Assembly (NCBI GenBank): GCA_005879675.1 | Contig: VBJE01000091.1 | Coordinates: 1-18,985, forward strand | Reading direction: 5' to 3' | Origin: Chloroflexota bacterium | GTDB lineage: Bacteria > Chloroflexota > Dormibacteria > Dormibacterales > Dormibacteraceae | DNA: 18,985 bases | Part shown: positions 7,451 to 16,011 of the stretch, piece by piece | How positions within the stretch are numbered: the stretch's first letter is position 1 | How the letters are laid out: the number at the start of each line of letters is the position of its first letter | The notes under the pieces: model-generated | What the model was told of the DNA's origin: nothing | Databases searched by the model: none | The model's input: only the letters and a program-made list of their open reading frames with translations | Position numbers and translations under genes: made by a program

Positions 7451-7946
7451 ATGGTTGCAGACTTCATGGCCCGCGCACGCGATCTGCTGGCGGGCGGCGT
7501 CACGGAGGAGAGCCTGAACGCGGTGGGCCGGCTGCTGTCCGAGCTCTCGCGTGAACCAGGCTTCATCCCAAAGGCCGAGATGAAGAGCCTTCACGGAGGG
7601 GACACCACCTCAGCCGTGCTGCAAACAGATCCCGACGGCCTGACCTTGATGTTCGGAAAGTTCTCGCCCCAGGAGGAGACCCCGGTGCACGACCACAACT
7701 CCTGGGGAGTCGCCTGCGTGGTCGAAGGCCGAGATCGCTACCGACATTGGCATCATGACGACGAGGGCCGGCTGAGGATCCTCTACGAAAAGGAGCTGGG
7801 ACCGGGCTCGTTCGTGACGTGGCTCGATCCGCCGCACGACATCCACAGCCAGCAGGGCATCGGCGACCCGGCTTTCGAGATGGTCCTGTTTGGCAAGAAC
7901 ACCATGACGATCCCGCGCAACTACTACAACCCCGAAACGGGAGAGA

Positions 7947-7969
<23 letters not shown>
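7451..7969 (+). CDS. Cysteine-dioxygenase-like cupin metalloenzyme
   Basis: The 172-residue protein is a single cupin domain resembling type I cysteine dioxygenases, Fe(II) enzymes that oxidise cysteine or related thiols to sulfinic acids. The first cupin motif ETPVHDHNSWGVACVVEG supplies His80 and His82; PPHDIHS supplies the third ligand, probably His132. The helical N-terminus (1-45) and the NYYNPETGEI tail also fit bacterial members. The substrate may be cysteine, 3-mercaptopropionate or another thiol. There is no Shine-Dalgarno; an ATG at 7466 is an alternative start. The gene runs opposite to its neighbours, starting 11 bp from rlmB and overlapping the last 23 bp of cysS tail to tail. 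It sits inside an otherwise conserved cluster, at the place where mini-RNase III is found in Bacillus. Linkage to cysS may hint at cysteine homeostasis. Confidence 0.82.
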
Positions 7970-9380
<1,411 letters not shown>

Positions 9381-9384
9381 GTCG

Positions 9385-9906
9385 TTAGTGTCCCGTAACC
9401 CGGCTTTGCTCCTCCCCATTCATGGGGAGGTGGCGCGAAGCGCCGGAGGGGCCGGTCGGATCAAACCTCGTCGATGGTGGCCACCGCCTGAGCCGCGACC
9501 CCAGGCCCTCCGGGGATTTGCCCTTGACGTTGACCTCGACGATGCCGAGCCTGTGGGCGAGGTTCGAGCTCATGGCGGCGAGATGGGGATGGATGCGCGG
9601 CTCTTGCGCGATCACGACGCAGTCGACGTTGACGACCCGGTAGCCCGCGTCGACGATCATCGCCACCGAGCGTTCGAGCATGCGAAGGCTCGAAGCCCCC
9701 TTGAACTCCGGGTCGTCGGACGGGAAATGCGTGCCGATGTCGCCGAGACCCGCGGCGCCCAGCAGGGCATCGATGACCGCGTGCGTGAGCACGTCCGCGT
9801 CCGAGTAGCCGTCCAGACCCCGGTCGTGCTCGATCCGCACCCCGCCAAGCACCAGCCGACGCCCCGCGACGAGCGGATGCACGTCGTACCCGATCCCGAC
9901 CCTCAC
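9385..9906 (-). CDS. ispF: 2-C-methyl-D-erythritol 2,4-cyclodiphosphate synthase, C-terminus frameshifted
   Basis: IspF cyclises CDP-methylerythritol 2-phosphate to the 2,4-cyclodiphosphate in the MEP isoprenoid pathway. The N-terminal 135 residues are typical. GYDVH gives metal ligands Asp8 and His10, and YSDADVLTHA the third His. GDIGTHFPSDDPEFKGASS and the VNVKGKSPEGLG segment follow. After EGLG the frame departs from the family: it continues for about 37 unrelated residues, partly encoded by a structured repeat, and stops at 9385-9387. The expected ending GVAAQAVATIDEV is present in another frame (9463-9502) with a TGA at 9461-9463, while the conserved F-x-G-R-G-E segment is missing. A net loss of about 22 nt near 9500 explains this. 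The start GTG overlaps the ispD stop (GTGA). Activity of the product is uncertain; an assembly error is possible. Confidence 0.85.
   Translation of the reverse strand: MRVGIGYDVHPLVAGRRLVLGGVRIEHDRGLDGYSDADVLTHAVIDALLGAAGLGDIGTHFPSDDPEFKGASSLRMLERSVAMIVDAGYRVVNVDCVVIAQEPRIHPHLAAMSSNLAHRLGIVEVNVKGKSPEGLGSRLRRWPPSTRFDPTGPSGASRHLPMNGEEQSRVTGH
9408..9458. repeat. Structured intergenic repeat, copy 2
   Basis: CCTCCCCAT at 9411-9419 and ATGGGGAGG at 9422-9430 form a 9-bp hairpin with a 2-nt loop. After a T, GGCGC (9432-9436), GAA and GCGCC (9440-9444) form a second 5-bp hairpin. GGAGGGG at 9445-9451 ends the core and can pair with the first arm. It begins 3 bp past the original ispF stop (9461-9463) and, in the frameshifted reading, encodes part of the IspF tail. 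It also contains the upstream alternative start of cysS. Confidence 0.85.
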
Positions 9907-10595
9907 CGGGAAGCGGTCTCGTGCTCCCGGATCAGGGCCTCCACTACCTCGAGGTCTTCGGGCGTCGTGAGCTTGATGTTCGCCGGCTCGCCGGGAACGA
10001 CCGAGACGGCGTGCCCGGTCGCCGCCACGAGCTGCGCGTCGTCGTCGCCGACGAGGCCGGCGTCCGCGGCCTCGCGGTGGGCTCGCGCCAGCAGATCGTG
10101 GGCGAAGGCCTGCGGCGTCTGCGCGAGCACGATCAGGGAGCGGTCGAGGCTTTCGACGAGGCGGTTGCCCTCCACCCGCTTGACCGCATCGCGCGGGCTG
10201 ATCGCGGGGAATGCGGCGCCGGTCTCCATGGCCGCGGCGAGCACCCTGCGCACCAGCGCCGCCGTGGCGAGAGGACGCGCGGCGTCATGGACGAGCACGT
10301 AGTCGCAATCGCCCAGCGCGGCCAGGCCCATCCGCACCGAGTCCTGGCGGCTCTCGCCGCCCGCCTTGACGATGACGGGCTTGCGCGGCTGCAGAGCCTC
10401 GACCTCGCGCTCCGCCCATTCGAGCCGGCTCGGGGGGCCGACGACCACGATCCGGTCCACCTCGTCGAGGGCGAGGAAGAGCTCGAGCACCCGCGCCAGC
10501 GTCGTCCGGCCGTTGAGGCGCACCAGGGCCTTGCTGCCCCGGCCCAGGCGCGAGCCGGTGCCGGCGGCGGCCACGATCGCGCCGACGGTCGGCAC
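9903..10595 (-). CDS. ispD: 2-C-methyl-D-erythritol 4-phosphate cytidylyltransferase
   Basis: The 230-residue enzyme joins CTP and methylerythritol 4-phosphate to CDP-methylerythritol, the MEP step two before IspF. The nucleotide-binding loop AAAGTGSRLG (9-18) and Lys22 match the family N-terminus, although the usual PKQ is altered to SKALV. VHDAARPL, QTPQAF and NIKLTTPEDL are the diagnostic substrate-binding and C-terminal motifs. The start is GTG at 10595, one base after the TGA of the PIN/TRAM gene, and its own TGA overlaps the ispF GTG. The three genes are therefore probably translated as a coupled unit. ispD and ispF are separate genes here, not the fused ispDF of some proteobacteria. 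Confidence 0.95.
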   Translation of the reverse strand: MPTVGAIVAAAGTGSRLGRGSKALVRLNGRTTLARVLELFLALDEVDRIVVVGPPSRLEWAEREVEALQPRKPVIVKAGGESRQDSVRMGLAALGDCDYVLVHDAARPLATAALVRRVLAAAMETGAAFPAISPRDAVKRVEGNRLVESLDRSLIVLAQTPQAFAHDLLARAHREAADAGLVGDDDAQLVAATGHAVSVVPGEPANIKLTTPEDLEVVEALIREHETASR

Positions 10596-10596
10596 C

Positions 10597-11682
10597 TCAG
10601 GCAGTCTCCTCGCGTGGCTTGACGCGCGCCGGCGGCCGACGCGACTCGGCCCCGCTGCCCGGCTCGGCGAAGATCATCCGTCCCGCGGAGGTCTGGATCA
10701 CCGAGGTCACAACCGCGGTGATGGTCTGGTTGAGCAGCCGGCGCCCGTTCTGGATGACGACCATCGTGCCGTCGTCCAGGCTGCCGACGCCCTGCCCCGG
10801 CTCCTTGCCTTCTCTCGCGACCGTGACCACGATCTCCTCGCCGGGGATCGCGACCGGGCGCATCGCCTGCGCAAGCTCGTTGAGGTTGAGCACCGCGACC
10901 CCCTCGAGCCGCGCGATGCGGTTGAGGTTGAAGTCGTTGGTCATGATCGCCCAGCCCTTGTCCTTGGCGGTACGGACCAGGTGGTTGTCGATGTCGCCGG
11001 TCGGCGCGACGTCGTCCTCGGTCACCTGCAGGTCGATCGACGGTTCCTTCTGCATCTCCGTCAGCACGTCGAGCCCCCGGCGGCCGCGACGCCGGCGCGT
11101 CACATCGGCCGAGTCGGCCACCGTCTGCAGCTCGCGAAGAACCGAGCTGAGGGTGATGAGCGGCATGTCGAGAAAGCCAGTCTTCGCGATGTCGAGGATG
11201 CGCCCGTCGATGATCACCGAGGTGTCGAGCAAGACGGCGTGCACGCGACGCGATTCGGGTTCCTTGGCACCGCCGAAGAAAAGCGCGGTGACCTCCGCGC
11301 GTCGGGTGAGGCCGACGGACGCGCCCTGCGCCGCCAGGAGCAAGGCGAGGACGGCCGACACGCCGTACCCATAGGGAAGGTCGCGGACGAAGACACCGAT
11401 GAGGACGGCGACGACGAGACCCACGATCATGCCGAGCAGCCCGCTCAGGAGGTCGGGCAGCGGAGTGCTCGTCAGCCGGAAGTTGAAGCTTCGCCAGCCA
11501 CCGAGCACGTAAGGCGTGCCCAGGTACGCGAAGATCAAACCTTCCAGGGTCGTCAGCCCGATGATCGCCCAGCCCGGGTGCGCGCTCGAGATCCCCCGGA
11601 CCATGAAATAACCGAGCAGAAAACCGCCGACCACTCCGAGCCCCGCCCCCAACCAGCGGGCGGCATTCTCGGAACGCTTCAC
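10597..11682 (-). CDS. yacL: Membrane-anchored PIN/TRAM-domain protein, YacL-like
   Basis: The 361-residue protein has four hydrophobic segments at about 13-30, 38-60, 79-99 and 106-125, then a cytoplasmic PIN domain and a C-terminal TRAM domain. PIN-type acidic residues are visible: LLDTSVIIDGR (Asp153), VLRELQ (Glu184), GDIDNHLV (Asp230/232) and MTNDFNL (Asp250). TRAM follows at about 280-340 (GEEIVVTVAREGKEPGQGVGSL...). PIN domains are metal-dependent ribonucleases and TRAM binds RNA, so membrane-bound RNA processing or decay is the likely role; the Bacillus homologue YacL sits in the same cluster position. The GTG start at 11682 has a clear Shine-Dalgarno (GAGGAGGT) overlapping the radA stop. 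The gene between radA and yacL in Bacillus, disA, is absent. Confidence 0.9.
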   Translation of the reverse strand: MKRSENAARWLGAGLGVVGGFLLGYFMVRGISSAHPGWAIIGLTTLEGLIFAYLGTPYVLGGWRSFNFRLTSTPLPDLLSGLLGMIVGLVVAVLIGVFVRDLPYGYGVSAVLALLLAAQGASVGLTRRAEVTALFFGGAKEPESRRVHAVLLDTSVIIDGRILDIAKTGFLDMPLITLSSVLRELQTVADSADVTRRRRGRRGLDVLTEMQKEPSIDLQVTEDDVAPTGDIDNHLVRTAKDKGWAIMTNDFNLNRIARLEGVAVLNLNELAQAMRPVAIPGEEIVVTVAREGKEPGQGVGSLDDGTMVVIQNGRRLLNQTITAVVTSVIQTSAGRMIFAEPGSGAESRRPPARVKPREETA

Positions 11683-11693
11683 GAGCTACCTCC

Positions 11694-13097
11694 TCAAGAG
11701 ACCGTGAGTCCGGCCTCCCTTATGAATTCGCCGGACTTGATGGGTGAAGAAAACGCGGCGGAAACCGCTTCCGCCACGGACCGCACCTCGACCACGTCGA
11801 GGCCGGTGGGCCGTCCGGCTCTGGAGCCGGCCGGAATCAAAGCGCGCGTGAGACCATGCCGCGCCGCCTCCTGGAGGCGACGTTCGATCTGGCCCACGCG
11901 GCGCACCTCGCCTGACAATCCCAGCTCTCCGATCACCACCAGGCCGTCCGGCATTGGCCTGCTGTGGTCGTTGCTGACGATTGAAAGCGCGAGACCGAGG
12001 TCGGCGGCAGGCTCCGTGATCCGGATACCACCCGCCACGCTGACGAAGACGTCCGATTTGCCGAAGGTCATGCTCAGGCGTTTCTCGAGCACGGCGAGGA
12101 TCATGTGCACGCGGTTGACGTCGATGCCATTGGCGACGCGGCGCACAACCATGTGCTCGTTCTTGTTGACAAGGCTCTGCACCTCGACCAGGAGTGGCCG
12201 GGTGCCCTCGAGGGCGGCCACGATGACCGTGCCCGGTGCGGTGGGCGCCGTGGTCGCGAGCAAGGCGGCCGACGGGTCCGGCACCTCCTCGAGACCGCTC
12301 TCGCCCATGGCGAACACGCCGATCTCCTCGGCCGAGCCGAAGCGGTTCTTGGTGGCGCGCAAGAGACGGAGCTCCTGCCGGCGGTCGCCTTCCAGGTACA
12401 GCACGGTGTCAACGATATGCTCCAGGACCCGCGGTCCGGCAATGGAACCTTCTTTGGTGACGTGCCCGACCAGGAAGACGGGAACGCCGATCTCCTTGGC
12501 CAGCCGCATGAGTCGGGCAGCCGACTCCCGAACCTGGGTGACGCTGCCGGCGCTGCCCTCGAAGCCGGCGTCAGTGACGGTCTGGATCGAGTCGATGATC
12601 GCCAGCCGCGGGCGCTCCGCCTGAATCGCCTCGCAGATCGCGTCGAGGTCGTTCTCGGCCAAGAGAAGGATTCCGGGGACGAGAGCGTCCAGCCGCTGGG
12701 CCCGCATCCGCACCTGCTGGCCGGACTCCTCACCCGAGACGTAGAGCACCTTCCCCGACCGCGCGACCTGTGCCGCGGCGTGCATGAGCAGCGTCGACTT
12801 GCCCACGCCAGGCTCGCCCCCGATCAGGACCAGGCTGCCCGAAACGATGCCGCCGCCGAGCACGCGGTTGAGCTCGCCCCACGCCAGGCGCGTGCGCGGT
12901 GCATCCTCGGCCGCCAGGTCGGTCAACGCGATCGCACGTGCGGGCTGAAGCGGCCTGGCTCTTGCATCCTTGGTCGCCTTGCGGACCTGGAATTCCTGCA
13001 GCGTGTTCCACGCTCGGCAGTGCGGGCACTGGCCTGCCCAGCGGAGGCTTTCCCCGCCGCACTCGGTGCAGACAAAGGTGATCGTCGGCTTGGGCAT
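11694..13097 (-). CDS. radA: DNA repair protein RadA (Sms)
   Basis: The 467-residue RecA-like ATPase promotes branch migration during homologous recombination and repair. The N-terminal zinc finger has Cys10, Cys13, Cys24 and Cys27 (CTEC...CPHC). Walker A is GGEPGVGKST at about residues 92-101, and Walker B is LAIIDSIQT. The RadA-specific motif KNRFGS follows about 250 residues in. The C-terminal Lon-protease-like domain (VAGGIRITEPAADLGLA..., GELGLSGEVRRV) is complete. The ATG start is placed by the family N-terminus; no clear Shine-Dalgarno precedes it. It heads the run radA-PIN/TRAM-ispD-ispF-cysS, with an 11-bp gap to the next gene whose ribosome binding site overlaps the radA stop. A TAAAAC on the minus strand near 13122-13127 could be a -10. 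Confidence 0.96.
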   Translation of the reverse strand: MPKPTITFVCTECGGESLRWAGQCPHCRAWNTLQEFQVRKATKDARARPLQPARAIALTDLAAEDAPRTRLAWGELNRVLGGGIVSGSLVLIGGEPGVGKSTLLMHAAAQVARSGKVLYVSGEESGQQVRMRAQRLDALVPGILLLAENDLDAICEAIQAERPRLAIIDSIQTVTDAGFEGSAGSVTQVRESAARLMRLAKEIGVPVFLVGHVTKEGSIAGPRVLEHIVDTVLYLEGDRRQELRLLRATKNRFGSAEEIGVFAMGESGLEEVPDPSAALLATTAPTAPGTVIVAALEGTRPLLVEVQSLVNKNEHMVVRRVANGIDVNRVHMILAVLEKRLSMTFGKSDVFVSVAGGIRITEPAADLGLALSIVSNDHSRPMPDGLVVIGELGLSGEVRRVGQIERRLQEAARHGLTRALIPAGSRAGRPTGLDVVEVRSVAEAVSAAFSSPIKSGEFIREAGLTVS

Positions 13098-13234
13098 GGA
13101 GAGACTCTGGACCCATGATCGGGGTTTTACAAGTTGGGCCGTAGCCTTCTTGCCGGGGCCGGCGTTTCATCTGGTGAGCGTCAAGACGCCGCCCTGACTA
13201 CCCCCGGGGCGGCGCCTGCTCCGCGCCCCCCAGA

Positions 13235-13240
13235 TATCCT
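13235..13240 (+). promoter_or_regulatory. Possible -10 element (TATCCT) of a leaderless dehydratase transcript
   Basis: TATCCT ends 7 bp before the GTG at 13248, and there is no Shine-Dalgarno. This repeats the arrangement at 7439-7444. A GC-rich inverted repeat (GGGGCG 13206-13211 with CGCCCC 13224-13229) lies just upstream. No good -35 is seen. Confidence 0.4.
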
Positions 13241-13247
13241 GCCGGTC

Positions 13248-14240
13248 GTGGATGCCACCATCGCGGTCGAGCGAATTCGCGAAGCCGCCGAGGTGATCGA
13301 CCCTTCCTTTCTGCACTCGCCGCAGTTCGTCTGTGAGCCGCTCAGCGCCCGCACCGGTGTCACCACCGTGCTCAAGGTCGAGTCTGTCAACCCGATCCGC
13401 AGCTTCAAGGGACGCGGCGCCGATTACCTCCTGCATCGCCTCGTGTCCTCCCCATCCATGGGGGCCGCGCCCCTTCGGGGCACGGAGGGGGAGGGGCTGC
13501 GGATCGTTTGCGCCAGTGCCGGCAACTTCGGACAGGGCATGGCCTACGCATGCCGCAAACGCGGGATCCCGATCACAGTCTTCGCTGCGCAGGGCGCCAA
13601 CCCTCTGAAGGTCGAGCGCATGCGCGCGCTTGGCGCCACCGTGGTGCTTGAAGGCGACGACTTCGACCAGGCCAAGGACGCGGCCCGCCGGCACGCTGAA
13701 GACCACGGCCAACTCTTCGTCGAAGACGGTCGGATCGGCGCCATCGGCGAGGGCGCCGGCACGATCGCGGTCGAGCTCACCCAATCCGAAGCGCCGTTCG
13801 ACGCGGTCTTCGTACCGCTCGGCAACGGTTCTCTCGTCAACGGCGTCGGCACGTGGCTAAAGCACGCATCACCGCAAACCAGGATCATCGCGGTCTGCGC
13901 CGCGTCGGCGCCCTCGATGGCTCTCTCCTGGAAGGCCCGCAAAGCGATCGACGCGCCGAGCTCCACCATCGCCGATGGAATCGCGGTACGCGTCCCGGTC
14001 CGCGAGGCGCTCGACATGATGGGCGCCACTGTCGACGAGGTGCTGCTCGTCAGCGAGGACGAGATGCGCACTGCGATGCGCCACGTCTTCGATGACGCGG
14101 GCCTCGTCATCGAGCCCGCCGGCGTGGCCGGCGTCGCGGCGATCGCCGGCCGCGGGCGAGAGTTCGAGGGCCGAAGGGTCGCCACGATCCTCACAGGGGG
14201 CAACCTGACCGAGCGGCAGATCGAGGAGTGGATCTATTGA
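13248..14240 (+). CDS. PLP-dependent threonine/serine dehydratase-like enzyme (fold type II)
   Basis: The 330-residue protein is a single catalytic domain of the tryptophan-synthase-beta fold. IRSFKGRGA holds the Lys that binds pyridoxal phosphate, SAGNFGQGMAYA is the substrate/carboxylate loop, and PLGNGSLVNGVG is the Gly-rich phosphate loop. EPAGVAGVAA and LTGGNLT near the end are also typical. Likely reactions are dehydration of threonine or serine to the 2-oxo acid and ammonia; no C-terminal ACT domain is present, so isoleucine feedback control is not expected. A racemase or other family member is not excluded. I chose GTG 13248 because similarity starts there; the frame extends to TTG 13134 with low-complexity sequence. 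Between LLHRLV and LRIVCASAGN the gene carries about 16 extra residues encoded by a structured repeat (13447-13496). The stop overlaps the convergent RDD gene by 7 bp. Confidence 0.9.
   Translation: MDATIAVERIREAAEVIDPSFLHSPQFVCEPLSARTGVTTVLKVESVNPIRSFKGRGADYLLHRLVSSPSMGAAPLRGTEGEGLRIVCASAGNFGQGMAYACRKRGIPITVFAAQGANPLKVERMRALGATVVLEGDDFDQAKDAARRHAEDHGQLFVEDGRIGAIGEGAGTIAVELTQSEAPFDAVFVPLGNGSLVNGVGTWLKHASPQTRIIAVCAASAPSMALSWKARKAIDAPSSTIADGIAVRVPVREALDMMGATVDEVLLVSEDEMRTAMRHVFDDAGLVIEPAGVAGVAAIAGRGREFEGRRVATILTGGNLTERQIEEWIY
13447..13496. repeat. Structured repeat, copy 3, in frame within the dehydratase gene
   Basis: The element has the same plan as the intergenic copies. CCTCCCC (13447-13453) starts it. 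CCCCAT/ATGGGG forms a hairpin with a 2-nt loop (13450-13463). GCCCC (13469-13473), TTC, GGGGC (13477-13481) forms a second 5-bp hairpin, and GGAGGGG (13484-13490) closes it. The inner stem has different bases from copy 2 but keeps pairing and a 3-nt loop. It contributes about 16 residues without breaking the frame. Confidence 0.7.
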
Positions 14241-15019
14241 CGCTCGAGGTCGGCGAGGTAATCGAGAGCGGCCAGCGGCCCGTACTGGTTGAAGACGTCA
14301 GGCACCGCCGCGCGCAGCAGCCCCTGCACCTGGCCCGCAAGCTGCGCGCGTAGGGGCGGCGAGAGCTCCGGCCGGCGTCGGGCGTAGGCGGCGACGAACC
14401 GCCGCAGCTCGGGGTCGAGCCGGCGGAGAAACAGCTCCGCCTGAGTCGCCGGCGCGTATGTGACGGGACCAGGCGCGGCCGGCGGTGGCGGACCGGGATC
14501 TGTCGGGCGCCCGCCGGGGACCTGCCACAGAGGCAGGTAGTCGGAGTCCTTGACGACGATGGTGCCCGCAGCGAGATCGCCGAGCCGTTTCCCTCGACCG
14601 TTGACGAAGAGCACCACCAGGCCGATGCCGTAGGCGTAGGGAAGGAAGTCGACCAGGCGCACGATGTTGCGGATGCCGGCCTGTCCAAACGTCATCGGCT
14701 CGCCGCGGTCACCGACGGCGCGCAGCCTGAACACCTTCTTGCCCACCGTCTGGCCCGACCAGAACGCCTCGCAAGTCCAGTGGTAGCCGAAGACCACGAC
14801 GAGGGTGCCGAGGATGGCGATGAGGTAGGCGACGGCGTTGAGCCCGAATGCGCCCACCGCGATCGCCGCGACGTACACGCCGGCGAGCACGAAGGCCAGG
14901 ATCAGCAGGTCGACCGCCTGCGCGATCCCGCGCGTGGCCAGGCCCGCCACCTGGTAGTCGAACGACACCCGCTCCGGGGTGGCGACCACGAGCTCGCTGT
15001 CCGGTAGCGGCTGGCTCAT
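14234..15019 (-). CDS. RDD-family membrane protein
   Basis: The 261-residue protein has an RDD domain: YQVAGLATRGIAQAVDLLIL with the conserved Arg and Asp, two long hydrophobic segments at about 31-60 and 62-85, then GQTVGKKVFRLRAV, RNIVRLVDFLPYAYGIGLVVLFV and RLGDLAAGTIVV. The function of RDD proteins is mostly unknown; some are linked to transport. The C-terminal 85 residues are hydrophilic, with a Pro/Gly-rich linker followed by a helical part, probably cytoplasmic. The gene starts 20 bp from the divergent SpoIIM-family gene. A similar RDD/SpoIIM/DUF58/MoxR/DUF4350 set with the same relative orientations is known in Mycobacterium tuberculosis (Rv3695 to Rv3691), so these probably work together in envelope biology. 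Confidence 0.88.
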   Translation of the reverse strand: MSQPLPDSELVVATPERVSFDYQVAGLATRGIAQAVDLLILAFVLAGVYVAAIAVGAFGLNAVAYLIAILGTLVVVFGYHWTCEAFWSGQTVGKKVFRLRAVGDRGEPMTFGQAGIRNIVRLVDFLPYAYGIGLVVLFVNGRGKRLGDLAAGTIVVKDSDYLPLWQVPGGRPTDPGPPPPAAPGPVTYAPATQAELFLRRLDPELRRFVAAYARRRPELSPPLRAQLAGQVQGLLRAAVPDVFNQYGPLAALDYLADLERQ

Positions 15020-15026
15020 TCCTGGT

Positions 15027-15032
15027 TATTGT
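15027..15032 (+). promoter_or_regulatory. Possible -10 element (TATTGT) of a leaderless SpoIIM transcript, overlapping an RDD -10
   Basis: TATTGT ends 7 bp before the GTG at 15040. On the minus strand the overlapping GACAAT (15028-15033) ends 8 bp before the RDD ATG at 15019. Both genes would use promoters packed into a 20-bp gap; neither has a good Shine-Dalgarno, although an AGGA touches the RDD start. Confidence 0.4.
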
Positions 15033-15039
15033 CATTCTC

Positions 15040-16011
15040 GTGCGCAGCGAGGAGTTCGTCGCCATCCGCCGCCAGGACTGGAACCGGCTCGAGAACCTGC
15101 TCGCGAGCGCCGGCGCCGGCCACCTCAACGCGCTCACGCCCGCCCAGGTCCTGACCATGGCCGCCCTATATCGACGCGCGACCGCGGACCTCGCCCGCGC
15201 CCAGCGTGACTGGCCCGAAGAACCCGTCCACCGCTACCTGAACGGCCTCGTCGCGCGAGGTCATGGCATCGTCTATCGCCGCGGCGGCGAGGTGTGGCGG
15301 CGCATCCGCCGCTTCTACGTCGAGACGCTGCCCCAGACGTACCGCCAGGCATGGCCATACCTGCTGGCCGCCGGCGGGCTCATGTTCGTGCCCGCGTTCG
15401 TCAGCTTCTTCGTGGTCCTCGCCAACCCGGACGCCGCGTACGCGATCACCGACCCTCGCCTCATCGACCAGGTCCACCGACACGAGCTCTGGACCAACAT
15501 TCCGCCGGAGCTGCGCGTGCAGGCGGCCGGCTTCATCATGGTCAACAACATCTACGTCTCGATGCTGGCCTTCGCGTTGGGCATTTTCTTCGGCCTGCCG
15601 GTGATCTGGGTGATGATCTACAACGGGATCTCGCTCGGCGGGTTGTTCGGGCTGACGGCGGCTTACGGCCTGGCGGGCGGGCTGTTCGACTTCGTCATCG
15701 GGCACGGAGTCCTCGAGCTCTCGATCGTCATCGCGCAGGGCGCGGGCGGCCTGATGATGGGCTGGGCGCTCGTGTCGCCGGGCAACCGCAAGCGCTCCGA
15801 CGCGCTGGTGATCGCCGCCCGGCGGGCCTTCACCCTCCTGCTGGGCCTGGCGCCGCTGCTCGTGGTCGCGGGCACGATCGAAGGCAACATCTCGCCGTCG
15901 GAGGCGCCGTTCGCGGTCAAGCTGGCCATCGGCCTGACAACGGGCGCTCTCCTCTACTCGTACCTGCTGCTTGGCGGCAGGAGGCGACCTAGAGAAGAGC
16001 TCGTTCCTTGA
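15040..16011 (+). CDS. SpoIIM/DUF95-family integral membrane protein
   Basis: Starting at GTG 15040 the protein has 323 residues, the usual length of actinobacterial-type members. The N-terminal 100 residues are a soluble helical domain (FVAIRRQDWNRLENLL, ALYRRATADLARA). Multiple membrane segments follow: about 105-128, a cluster within about 165-250 including NNIYVSMLAFALGIFFGLP and GHGVLELSIVIAQGAGG, and two at the C-terminus. The GHG-x-LEL segment is typical of the family. In Bacillus, SpoIIM joins SpoIID and SpoIIP in a peptidoglycan-remodelling complex during engulfment, but homologues are common in non-sporulating bacteria beside DUF58/MoxR genes, as here, so sporulation should not be inferred. 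The frame is open upstream to 14848, but that part is antisense to RDD. The 3' end overlaps convergent DUF58 by 23 bp. Confidence 0.9.
   Translation: MRSEEFVAIRRQDWNRLENLLASAGAGHLNALTPAQVLTMAALYRRATADLARAQRDWPEEPVHRYLNGLVARGHGIVYRRGGEVWRRIRRFYVETLPQTYRQAWPYLLAAGGLMFVPAFVSFFVVLANPDAAYAITDPRLIDQVHRHELWTNIPPELRVQAAGFIMVNNIYVSMLAFALGIFFGLPVIWVMIYNGISLGGLFGLTAAYGLAGGLFDFVIGHGVLELSIVIAQGAGGLMMGWALVSPGNRKRSDALVIAARRAFTLLLGLAPLLVVAGTIEGNISPSEAPFAVKLAIGLTTGALLYSYLLLGGRRRPREELVP

Noticed and set aside
10366..12624. Very long plus-strand open frame (752 codons) antisense to ispD, PIN/TRAM and radA
   Set aside because: It spans three motif-complete genes and has Ser/Arg/Pro-rich low-complexity composition; no recognisable fold or ribosome binding site.
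13134..13247. Start of the dehydratase at TTG 13134
   Set aside because: The added 38 residues are low-complexity Ala/Pro, lack a ribosome site, and similarity begins just after GTG 13248.
13098..13247. tRNA or riboswitch in the radA-dehydratase gap
   Set aside because: Only a short GC-rich inverted repeat is seen; no cloverleaf arms or conserved riboswitch core can be found.
14848..15039. Extension of the SpoIIM frame upstream to 14848
   Set aside because: This stretch is antisense to the RDD coding region and translates to Arg/Pro-rich sequence unlike the family; the GTG at 15040 gives the usual length.
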